Shown in pieces: positions 26,345 through 33,924 of a stretch of 64,000 nucleotides of DNA. Source of the DNA: Nostoc sp. KVJ20. Lineage in GTDB: Bacteria > Cyanobacteriota > Cyanobacteriia > Cyanobacteriales > Nostocaceae. Under the pieces are notes generated by a model. That model had not been told where the DNA came from and searched no databases. It saw only the letters and a program-made list of their open reading frames with translations. The translations under genes and the position numbers were made by a program. The stretch covers positions 62,001 through 126,000 of the forward strand of contig NZ_KV757622.1 of the NCBI RefSeq assembly GCF_001712795.1. Reading direction: 5' to 3'. Positions within the stretch are counted from its first letter, which is position 1. Every line of letters starts with the position of its first letter.

Positions 26345-27817
26345 ATGCTTACAAGTACGCTACTTCTCTCGAATCAACTTCCCACACTCCAATATTCTTC
26401 CACACCAGAGCGTTTCGATGAAACCTGGGAAGCCCCTCTGGCTACTCTCCTGGGACTAGGACGCGCCGCTGGTGCTGACTTCATCGAATTATTTTTAGAG
26501 CGTCGCAACTATATTAGTTGTCTTGCAGAAGATGACTCCATCACGAGTATTTCACCCAGTCTCTCTACAGGCGCGGGAGTTAGAGTATTTCGCGGTAAAG
26601 CTGATTGCTACGTCAGCACCAATGACCTTTCTTTTTCCGGTTTGAAAGCAGCCTTAGAAAAAGGTCTTTCTATCTTAGGATTGCAACTACCTACTGCGAA
26701 AGCTTTCATCCCAGAAATCAACCTAGAATTACTCAGAGATTACGCCACCAAAAGAGGCAAAGATGCATGGCTACCAGTGTGTAGCTCCATCCGCGAAATG
26801 GGAGAAATCCTTCTTGATGGTACTGCCCACCTGAAGCAAAAAGCTAGCCATGTCCAATCGCGCCGTGCTACCTATTTCCGGGATTGGCAAGAAGTTTTAA
26901 TCGCCGCTAGTGATGGGACTTTTGCTCGTGATATTCGCCTCACACAATCAGTAGGATTTAACCTATTGTGTGCTGATGGTGCTAATCGTAGCTCAATTGG
27001 CGATCGCGCAGGTAATACTAGCGATGCCAACTTCCTGAGAACTTGGGATTCTCAACAAGCCGCCGAGAAAATAGTAGAATCGGCTGGAAAAATGCTCTAC
27101 GCAGATTACGTGGAATCAGGGACTTACCCGATTATTATGGCCAATCACTTTGGCGGGGTAATCTTCCACGAAGCTTGCGGACACTTGCTAGAAACCACTC
27201 AAATTGAACGCAATACCACTCCCTTTGCTGACAAAAAAGGCGAAAAAATTGCCCATGAAAGTTTGACAGCTTGGGATGAAGGGCGCTCTGAAAATGCCTT
27301 CGGAACAATTGATATGGATGACGAAGGTATGCCTGCTCAAAGAACCTTATTAATTGAAAAAGGTGTTCTGAAAAACTTCTTGGCAGATAGAACAGGTTCC
27401 TCACGCACCGGACACCCCAGAACTGGAAGTGGACGCCGCCAAAATTATACCTATGCAGCTGCTAGCCGGATGCGTAATACTTATATTGATTCTGGCGAAT
27501 ATAGCAATGATGAATTATTTGCCTCTGTTGATAAAGGTATTTACTGTAAAAAAATGGGTGGTGGTAGCGTTGGTGCTACAGGCCAATTTAACTTTAGTGT
27601 TGATGAAGCTTATTTGATTGAAAATGGCAAAATCACCAAACCACTAAAGGGAGCAATTCTAATCGGTGAAGCGAAGGAAATTATGAATAAAATTTCCATG
27701 TGTTCCCAAGATTTGGAAATTGCACCAGGTTTTTGTGGTTCCGTCAGTGGCAGTATTTACACCACAGTCGGACAACCCCACATCAAGGTTGATTCTATTA
27801 CCGTCGGTGGAAGATAA
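26345..27817 (+). CDS. tldD: TldD metalloprotease subunit
   Basis: TldD with TldE forms a heterodimeric metalloprotease that processes peptides such as the microcin B17 precursor and degrades unfolded peptides. Here the zinc site HEACGH is at residues 275-280, the standard TldD position, with the downstream GSGRRQNYTYAAASRMRNTY and C-terminal MCSQDLEIAPGFCGSVSGSI blocks. 490 residues is the family length. TldE follows after 231 bases of mostly repeat DNA. The substrate in cyanobacteria is not known from sequence. Confidence 0.94.
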   Translation: MLTSTLLLSNQLPTLQYSSTPERFDETWEAPLATLLGLGRAAGADFIELFLERRNYISCLAEDDSITSISPSLSTGAGVRVFRGKADCYVSTNDLSFSGLKAALEKGLSILGLQLPTAKAFIPEINLELLRDYATKRGKDAWLPVCSSIREMGEILLDGTAHLKQKASHVQSRRATYFRDWQEVLIAASDGTFARDIRLTQSVGFNLLCADGANRSSIGDRAGNTSDANFLRTWDSQQAAEKIVESAGKMLYADYVESGTYPIIMANHFGGVIFHEACGHLLETTQIERNTTPFADKKGEKIAHESLTAWDEGRSENAFGTIDMDDEGMPAQRTLLIEKGVLKNFLADRTGSSRTGHPRTGSGRRQNYTYAAASRMRNTYIDSGEYSNDELFASVDKGIYCKKMGGGSVGATGQFNFSVDEAYLIENGKITKPLKGAILIGEAKEIMNKISMCSQDLEIAPGFCGSVSGSIYTTVGQPHIKVDSITVGGR

Positions 27818-27822
27818 GAATT

Positions 27823-28046
27823 TTAGATTTTAGATTTTGGATTTTGGATTACAATATTCAAAATCCAAAATACTCAAGTTCACTGATTGCTCCGTAGCTT
27901 CAATCTAAAATCTTAAATTATTTGAGTGTTGCTTCAGTCAGAACTCTACGAGAGAAATACAAGCAATAACATCAAAAATCCCAAATCTAATATTCAAAAT
28001 AGAATCGCTTCCAATCCAAAATCTAAAATCCCAAATCCAAAATTGA
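27823..28046. repeat. AAAATCC-type heptad repeats between tldD and tldE
   Basis: Imperfect TTTTAGA/TTTTGGA heptads (27823-27850) are mirrored by AAAATCC heptads (27860-27872 and about 27978-28042). They form inverted arms. Their read-through in one frame gives NPKSNIQN and NPKSKIPNPK and lengthens the open frame of tldE artificially. Confidence 0.6.
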
Positions 28047-28048
28047 CT

Positions 28049-29389
28049 ATGCCCAATATAAATGAGATTGCAAATTCCGCCAAGGACAATGCTGGTAAAC
28101 TTGGTATTAAGAAATTCGACATTTATGGCTCAACAGTAGATGATACTAGCGTGCAAGTAGACCAAGGTGAACCAAAACAAGTCAAAGCTTCAAATCGCTC
28201 TGGTGTTACTGTTCGTGTCTGGAATGAAGATAATACAATGGGTGTCACCAGCACCACAGATGTAGACTCCAAGGGACTGGAATTAGCTTTAAAAACTGCT
28301 TACGAAGCCAGTTTTTTTGGTGTTAAAGAAAATGTTCCTGATTTTAGTCCAGAGGCTACTATTCCTATTCCAAATAAGCCTCAAGATAAGACACCTCAAG
28401 CACCTGTTGCGGAACTCATAGAAAAATTGTTGGTAGCTGAAAAAGAATTACTGGCGGCTCATCCAGCAATTAAAGGCGTACCTTATAACGGTTTGTCACA
28501 AAGAGATATTGACAGATTTTATCTCAATAGTGACGGTGCGGTGAGAACTGAATCTCACTCCTTAGCATCAGTTTATCTTTACAGTAAAACTGAGGAAGAA
28601 GGGAAAAAACCGCGTAGTGCAGGAGCTTTTAGAATCAACCAGAGTTTAGATAATCTAGATATTAATGGTTGCATCAAAGAAACCGCCGATAAAACTATCA
28701 GCCATTTGAATTATGAAAAAATCAAAACTGGTAAATATCGAGTTGTTTTTTCAGCTGAAGCTTTCTTAAGTCTATTGGGTGCTTTTTCTAACTTGTTCAA
28801 TGCTCAAAGTATTTTAGACAATCAAAGTCTATCTACTCCTGATGATTTAGGTAAGCAAATTGCTTCCCCTCTAATTTCAGTTTATGATGATGCCTTGCAC
28901 CCAGCTAACGTAGGTGCAGAAACTTTTGATGGTGAAGGAACTCCGACTCGTCAAATTTCGCTAATTGAAAATGGCGTTTTAACAGGATTTCTTCATAGTG
29001 CCGGTACTGCTAAGAGGTTAAATGCCCAGCCAACGGGTAATGCTAGTATTGGGGCAAAAGTCAGCGTCAGTCCCAATTTTTATCATGTTTTTTCAACAGC
29101 AACTCCTGAGCAGGAGTTTAGCTTAGAAACGGCTGAAAATGTGATTCTTATCGATGATTTGCAAGCCCTCCATGCTGGAGTTAAATCCTTGCAAGGTTCC
29201 TTCTCTTTGCCGTTTGATGGTTGGCTAGTTAACAAGGGTGTGAGAACAAGTATTGAGTCAGCAACTGTTGCTGGCGATTTCTTAGAACTCTTGAAGTCAA
29301 TTATTTATGTAGAAAAAGAGCCAGAGTTAACGCCAGGAGGAGTTTGTCCGAAAATCTGGGTTAATGAACTGTCAATTACTGGTGAGTAA
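28049..29389 (+). CDS. tldE: TldE/PmbA protease subunit
   Basis: The partner of TldD. It lacks the HExxxH zinc site, as TldE subunits do, but keeps the fold blocks ASNRSGVTVRVWNEDNTMG, SLASVYLYSKTEEEGKKPRS, ETFDGEGTPTRQISLIENGV and SFSLPFDGWLVNKGVRTSIE. I start it at ATG 28049 (MPNINEIANSAKDNAGKLG), which matches the family. A longer open frame reaches back to 27926, but its first 41 codons are translated heptad repeats and a TTG start. The product is 446 residues, as expected. Confidence 0.92.
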   Translation: MPNINEIANSAKDNAGKLGIKKFDIYGSTVDDTSVQVDQGEPKQVKASNRSGVTVRVWNEDNTMGVTSTTDVDSKGLELALKTAYEASFFGVKENVPDFSPEATIPIPNKPQDKTPQAPVAELIEKLLVAEKELLAAHPAIKGVPYNGLSQRDIDRFYLNSDGAVRTESHSLASVYLYSKTEEEGKKPRSAGAFRINQSLDNLDINGCIKETADKTISHLNYEKIKTGKYRVVFSAEAFLSLLGAFSNLFNAQSILDNQSLSTPDDLGKQIASPLISVYDDALHPANVGAETFDGEGTPTRQISLIENGVLTGFLHSAGTAKRLNAQPTGNASIGAKVSVSPNFYHVFSTATPEQEFSLETAENVILIDDLQALHAGVKSLQGSFSLPFDGWLVNKGVRTSIESATVAGDFLELLKSIIYVEKEPELTPGGVCPKIWVNELSITGE

Positions 29390-29454
29390 AACTTAACAAG
29401 TGCAGGGTTAGGAGTTGAACATAACTCTTAACTCATCACTTTGGTATCAATCAA

Positions 29455-29895
29455 TTAATATTCACCACCGACGCTAATGGCAGTATTAAATACATCAGCA
29501 CCGCTTAAATCAATATTGGCTAAAACTGCGCCATCAACTTCAGTATTATATAAATGAGCATTACTCAAATCAACGTTGGTGAGATTAGCATCATTTAAGC
29601 TAGTACCACTAACAAAGGCATTTGTGAGATTAGCAGACTTTAAATTTGCACCAGTTAAATCAGCACCTTCTAGGTTCGCGTTTTCGAGATTAGCCCCTTT
29701 TAAATTTGCGTTTCTCAAGTCAACACCTATGAGATGAGCGCCTTTAAGATTTGCTCCTGTTAAATTACATCCGAAACATTCTCTAGTTTCTAACAAGCGG
29801 CGGACAGGGGCGGAGTTTTCTGCTTTGACGGAAATGGGAGCAGCTAGAGATAGCGTGCTGAGTAAGGCTGCTGCCGTCAAAAAGATTGGTTTCAT
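29455..29895 (-). CDS. Exported pentapeptide-repeat protein
   Basis: 146 residues. MKPIFLTAAALLSTLSLAAP with a following SVKAENS is a clear signal peptide. Then CFGCNLTGANLKGAHLIGVD and onward is an almost uninterrupted series of about 16 pentapeptides (A(N/D)LxG), which should form a beta-helix in the periplasm. The ATG at 29893-29895 has GGAGG seven bases upstream; an earlier start at 29910 is not needed. The paired Cys in CFGC could form a disulfide. Function unknown. Confidence 0.85.
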   Translation of the reverse strand: MKPIFLTAAALLSTLSLAAPISVKAENSAPVRRLLETRECFGCNLTGANLKGAHLIGVDLRNANLKGANLENANLEGADLTGANLKSANLTNAFVSGTSLNDANLTNVDLSNAHLYNTEVDGAVLANIDLSGADVFNTAISVGGEY

Positions 29896-30067
29896 ATTTA
29901 CCTCCAACATTTCTAGAAGTTATTCAATTTTTAACTTCTATGATTCCACTGTCCCAAAATTCCAGAATTTTGTCCTCATGCGATCGGAAGAACATATAAT
30001 TTCTATGAGATTAGGTATTCTTCCGTCAGATAGTCCGATAGGAGTAAGATTCACTGAGATTATCGAA

Positions 30068-30340
30068 CAGAATTCAGGAGTCAGGAGTTAGAATTCAGCA
30101 ATGTTTTCTGTATGACTGGCGGATAGCGTAGCGTAAAGCCTGCGGCATGGCAACTCTTAGAGACGCTACCGCGAACGCTTAGAGCGAGTCTTCGATAGCG
30201 CAGCGGTAGCGAGTATTTTCGAGTCGCGTCTGAATCCTCGACTGATAGCGCAGGCGGCAAGCGAGTCTTCTCCCTTTGGGAGAAGGGGAGACGCTTTAGC
30301 GCAACGAGCATCTTGATTCTGACTCCTGAATTCTGAATTC
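30068..30340. repeat. Repeat-dense segment bracketed by an inverted CAGGAGT STRR
   Basis: CAGAATTCAGGAGTCAGGAG (from 30068) is mirrored by TCTGACTCCTGAATTCTGAA (30317-30336). Between them are stacked GCGTAGCG / AGCGAGTCTTCG / GAGACGCT words and a CTCCCTTTGGGAGAAGGGGAG hairpin near 30271-30290. They are Nostoc-type dispersed palindromes. The region 29911-30349 holds no gene; the frames on it are repeat read-through. Confidence 0.55.
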
Positions 30341-30349
30341 TTCTTCAAA

Positions 30350-31363
30350 TTAAGCCTTGCCGCTACCTAATAAATACAGCAGCGCCATGCGAACGGCAAC
30401 ACCACTGGTAACTTGCGATTGAATGAGACTAAATTCTGGGTCATCCATCAACTCAGAACTAATTTCAACACCACGGTTAACTGGGCCGGGATGCAAAACT
30501 TTGACGTTAGGTTTACAAAGTTGCAACTTTGTGCTTGTAATGCCAAATAGCTGATGATATTCTCGCAAACTTGGCAATAAATGAGCCGTCATGCGTTCCT
30601 TTTGCAGACGCAAAGTCATCACAAAATCGGCATTCTGCAAAGCTGGTTCTAGTTGCCAATGAAGAAATAGTTTGGGATTGGGGGGATAACTCCTGACTTC
30701 TGACTCTTCAGAGATAAACTCGGCAAATAACTTGGGTAAGAGGGTGGGTGGGGCTGCAAGATGTACTTCGGCGCCACTGGCAATTAAACTCCAAATATTT
30801 GATCGCGCCACACGAGAATGGAGAATATCCCCAACAATGGCAATCTTTTTCCCCTTTAAAAGTTCTAGTCGGGGATGATCTGGGTCAATTAGAGTAGTTA
30901 TGGTAAATAAATCTAGCAGTGCTTGGGAAGGATGTTCATGTTGACCATCACCAGCATTGAGGACGCTAACTCGTACACCTAGACGATCCATTTCAGCCGC
31001 GATCGCATTCGGTACTCCTGCCTCTCGATGGCGGACTACCATAATATCAGTTCCCATAGCCAAATAGGTCTTCGCTGTGTCGAGAATTGTTTCTCCTTTA
31101 GTCATAGAAGATGTGGCTGCGGCGAAATTCAGCGTATCTGCACTTAAGCGTTTGGCTGCGAGTTCAAAACTACTGCGAGTGCGGGTAGACGATTCAAAAA
31201 ATAAATTTGCCACCACCTGTCCCTGCAAGGTTGGTACTTTCTTCGTCCGCCGCGATAGCACCTCTTGAAAACTGGCAGCAGTTTGCAAAACTGTATCGTA
31301 TTCGGCGGTAGTGAAGTCAGCTAGGGAAAGAACGTGATGACGATTCCAGGTATTAGTAGGCAT
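30350..31363 (-). CDS. pyrB: Aspartate carbamoyltransferase catalytic subunit
   Basis: PyrB joins carbamoyl phosphate and aspartate in pyrimidine synthesis. The carbamoyl-phosphate loop FFESSTRTRSSFELAAKRL, the DGQHEHPSQALLDLFT block and the C-terminal HPGPVNRGVEISSELMDD are intact. I start it at ATG 31363 (MPTNTWNRHHVLSL); the 45 codons open before that are translated GGGGACT and GGGCAT heptads. At about residues 215-232 there is an extra stretch, EESEVRSYPPNPKLF, encoded by STRR-like DNA (30672-30712). 337 residues is slightly long because of it. mgtE lies upstream on the same strand. Confidence 0.96.
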   Translation of the reverse strand: MPTNTWNRHHVLSLADFTTAEYDTVLQTAASFQEVLSRRTKKVPTLQGQVVANLFFESSTRTRSSFELAAKRLSADTLNFAAATSSMTKGETILDTAKTYLAMGTDIMVVRHREAGVPNAIAAEMDRLGVRVSVLNAGDGQHEHPSQALLDLFTITTLIDPDHPRLELLKGKKIAIVGDILHSRVARSNIWSLIASGAEVHLAAPPTLLPKLFAEFISEESEVRSYPPNPKLFLHWQLEPALQNADFVMTLRLQKERMTAHLLPSLREYHQLFGITSTKLQLCKPNVKVLHPGPVNRGVEISSELMDDPEFSLIQSQVTSGVAVRMALLYLLGSGKA

Positions 31364-31366
31364 ATT

Positions 31367-31490
31367 TGGGGACTGGGGACTGGGGATTGGGGACTGGGGA
31401 CTGGGGATTGGGAAAGATGAGGGGGACAAGGGAACTACTAAATCCCATGCCCCATGCCCCATGTCCCATGCCCCATGCCCAATTCCCAAT
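31367..31490. repeat. GGGGACT / CCCATGC heptad arrays between mgtE and pyrB
   Basis: A GGGGACT/GGGGATT array (31367-31411) and a CCCATGC/CCCCATG array (31444-31490) flank a short spacer. Both are stop-free on the minus strand and create a false N-terminal extension of pyrB. Confidence 0.7.
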
Positions 31491-31494
31491 CCCT

Positions 31495-32847
31495 TCAAGT
31501 TGGTAAATGGAAAACGTTTAAAGCTAGAGCAATTAGGCTGAGGAATGTTAAAAACCCAATTGTATCTAGCATTGTAGTCACTAATGGGCCACTAACCAAA
31601 GCAGGGTCAAGTTTCAAGCGCTGCAAACCCATTGGCAGTAAAGTGCCGAGTGTAACAGCCACAATTGTATTAGTTGCCATTACCATGCCGGCAATTAAAG
31701 CCACCCATCGCTCTTGGGGTCGCGCCCAAATTAAGGAAAGTAGCATCATCGTTATGGCTAAAACTACGGCTGTGCCTAGACCTGCTAAAACTTCTTTGCG
31801 GAGAATTTTTAGAGTATCTTTGGGTGTTACCTCGCCTACTCCCAAGCCGCGGATTGTCACCGTTAATGATTGAATCCCAACAGTACCACCAGTGTTAGAA
31901 AAAATTGGCATGATGACTGCTAGAACTGGCACTGCGGAGATTACAGATTGAAAAGGGGCGATCGCACTGGCGGCACCAATATATAATGCCATGATGCCCA
32001 ACAGCCAAGGTAAGCGGTTGCGGATGGTGAGTAAGGGAGAAGATAAAGCTGCTTCATCACCACTGACACCCCCCAGTTTTTGGATATCTTCTGTGGCTTC
32101 CTCTTCCAAAATATCCATGACATCATCAATGGTGACGATGCCTACCAATCGGTCTTCTCGGTCAACTACGGGGATAGCGATTAAGTCGTAGCGCTGCATG
32201 ATTCGCGCCACTTCTTCTTGAGGGGTTTCAGTTGTCACCTTAATGACGCGATCGCTAGCAATATCTTTGATGAAAACATCGGGAAAGGTAAACAGTAATT
32301 GGCGCAGTGAAACTACTCTCACCAGCGTCCGGTTATCATCGGTGACGTAAGCGTAGTAAATCGATTCTTTGTCTTCGTCCTGACGGCGGATTTTGCTCAG
32401 GGCTTCACCGACAGTCAATCCCTGGCGCAACCGGACATATTCGGTGGTCATTACCCGCCCAGCCGTGCCTTCTGGATAGCCGAGAATCGTTGCTGTTGCT
32501 TGCCTTTGTTCTGGACTAAGTTCTTGTAATAACCGTTTGATTACCCCAGCAGGTAGTTCATCAAACAACTCTGCCCGTTCGTCGGGACTCATCGCTTCTA
32601 CAAGTTGCACTACTTGGACATCATGGAGAGAATTAATTAGTTCTTCCTGCACCTCTGTGGGCAGATATTCAAATACATCAATTGCCTGAGCTTTATTGAG
32701 TAAACGAAATGCGATCGCGCGTTTTTTCTCAGGCAATTGTGTAATGTATTCTCCCACATCCACAGGTTGCAAGCGATTTAAATCCCATTTCAACTGGTTT
32801 AAATCGGTAGTATCAGTCAGCAAATCACGAATATCTTGTGTGAGCAT
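31495..32847 (-). CDS. mgtE: Magnesium transporter MgtE
   Basis: MgtE is a Mg2+-gated channel for magnesium uptake. The 450 residues show the N-terminal superhelical domain (LPEKKRAIAFRLLNKAQAID to EQRQATATILGYPEGTAGRV), tandem CBS domains (about residues 135-255; ESIYYAYVTDDNRTL and VDREDRLVGIVTIDDVMDIL), the plug helix, and five C-terminal membrane helices. The selectivity region PIFSNTGGTVGIQSLTVTIR is conserved. The C-terminal end overlaps the beginning of the pyrB repeat lead. A hairpin (GTCTCCC..GGGAGAC) lies between the upstream DNA and the start codon. Confidence 0.95.
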   Translation of the reverse strand: MLTQDIRDLLTDTTDLNQLKWDLNRLQPVDVGEYITQLPEKKRAIAFRLLNKAQAIDVFEYLPTEVQEELINSLHDVQVVQLVEAMSPDERAELFDELPAGVIKRLLQELSPEQRQATATILGYPEGTAGRVMTTEYVRLRQGLTVGEALSKIRRQDEDKESIYYAYVTDDNRTLVRVVSLRQLLFTFPDVFIKDIASDRVIKVTTETPQEEVARIMQRYDLIAIPVVDREDRLVGIVTIDDVMDILEEEATEDIQKLGGVSGDEAALSSPLLTIRNRLPWLLGIMALYIGAASAIAPFQSVISAVPVLAVIMPIFSNTGGTVGIQSLTVTIRGLGVGEVTPKDTLKILRKEVLAGLGTAVVLAITMMLLSLIWARPQERWVALIAGMVMATNTIVAVTLGTLLPMGLQRLKLDPALVSGPLVTTMLDTIGFLTFLSLIALALNVFHLPT

Positions 32848-33500
32848 GAAATACGTCTCCTAAGTCTCCCCCGCGCTGGGAGACTTCCTCACCAGCTCAG
32901 AGGAGGTTGATACTGCCATCTGGTGGACTATTGCCCATAAAATTTCAACAATTCAATATCGATAGCTAAATTAAGGCATCGCTAGTCATCATCCTAACCC
33001 GGAATAGGACTCTCCGGGAAATACTGAATATTAGCATTCAGTATTTGTTGATATTGGCCACTAGTAGCTAAGTTAATTACCCTAAAATTTAGGTAATTCT
33101 CGTCTAGCTTAAAGTAGATTTTACTATTGCTATTAACTATGTGTCTTGGCAATCAGCAATTTTTTTTGCAAACTTTATAAAGTTAAAATATTTACAATAC
33201 CAATAAGTAATTTTTGGCATCAAGCAATTTCATGCATAGTCACCTGGACGACGAAGAATCAGAAATGGGTTGGCAGGTTTCACTTCATGGTTGCGGTAAT
33301 ATGCTTTAGCGATCGCTCTTGAGCGTGTCCAGCTTTCTGTATACTTAGATATTAAAATTTTGTAAGTTACTTGCAACCTATCTATTTTTCTCTGTTGAAA
33401 AATTATAAGTAGCGTCTTCCAGACAAACTAGGGCGGTTATTCGCACCGGGGATTTTTAGCATAATTTGTCAAAATTAAAGATAACTATGAGGTTCAAAAT
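32848..33500. other. Divergent intergenic region with three hairpins
   Basis: Contains GTCTCCC/GGGAGAC (32865-32884) just before the mgtE start, CCCGGA/TCCGGG (32998-33017), and a perfect 10-bp stem AATACTGAAT/ATTCAGTATT (33020-33045). A 25-codon frame from ATG 33232 (MHSHLDDEESEMGWQVSL) has no support. This region should hold the promoters of mgtE and of the YkvA-like gene. I found no match to the M-box magnesium riboswitch. Confidence 0.4.
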
Positions 33501-33815
33501 ATGAAATTTTCAATCCAATCACTTTACGCCTGGTATCGGGATGTGCTTCGTAACCCCAAATACCGTTGGTGGGTAATTTTAGGAACGTTGGTCTATTTGG
33601 TCAGCCCATTTGATATTCTCCCAGATTTTATACCTGTGGTGGGACAGATTGATGATGTTTTTCTTTTGACCCTGCTAGTGAGTGAGGTGTCTGGGCTAGT
33701 AATTGAGGGCTGGAAAGCTCGTAAGGGTGAGGTGGGTGCTGAAGTACCTAATACTAGTGAAGGTTCTACCTCTAGTGGAAGTACTATTGATGTTGATGCT
33801 GTTTCTGTTAAGTAG
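33501..33815 (+). CDS. YkvA-like DUF1232 protein
   Basis: 104 residues. YRDVLRNPKYRWWVILGTLVYLVSPFDILPDFIPVVGQIDDV carries the DUF1232 signature (SPFDILPDFIPVVGQIDD) at about residues 35-52, flanked by two membrane segments. The C-terminal 30 residues are Ser/Thr-rich and disordered. The role of the family is not established. The ATG at 33501 is the first in frame. Confidence 0.88.
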   Translation: MKFSIQSLYAWYRDVLRNPKYRWWVILGTLVYLVSPFDILPDFIPVVGQIDDVFLLTLLVSEVSGLVIEGWKARKGEVGAEVPNTSEGSTSSGSTIDVDAVSVK

Positions 33816-33924
33816 TTTTAATAAAACCCCTGCTTTTGGAATCGGAGGTGGGGGATATTTTTTTTTAACGCATGGCGCTTCTCTTTGCGATCCTACCCTG
33901 CGGGAAGGCGAAGCGCCTATACGT

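Noticed and set aside
27135..27404. 89-codon minus-strand frame inside tldD
   Set aside because: It is the shadow of a strongly conserved gene on the other strand and has no start signal or family-like sequence.
30081..30348. Two overlapping minus-strand frames of 60-76 codons
   Set aside because: They are translations of dispersed palindromic repeats and STRRs.
32848..33000. Possible M-box magnesium riboswitch before mgtE
   Set aside because: Stems are present, but I could not find the conserved M-box core sequence.
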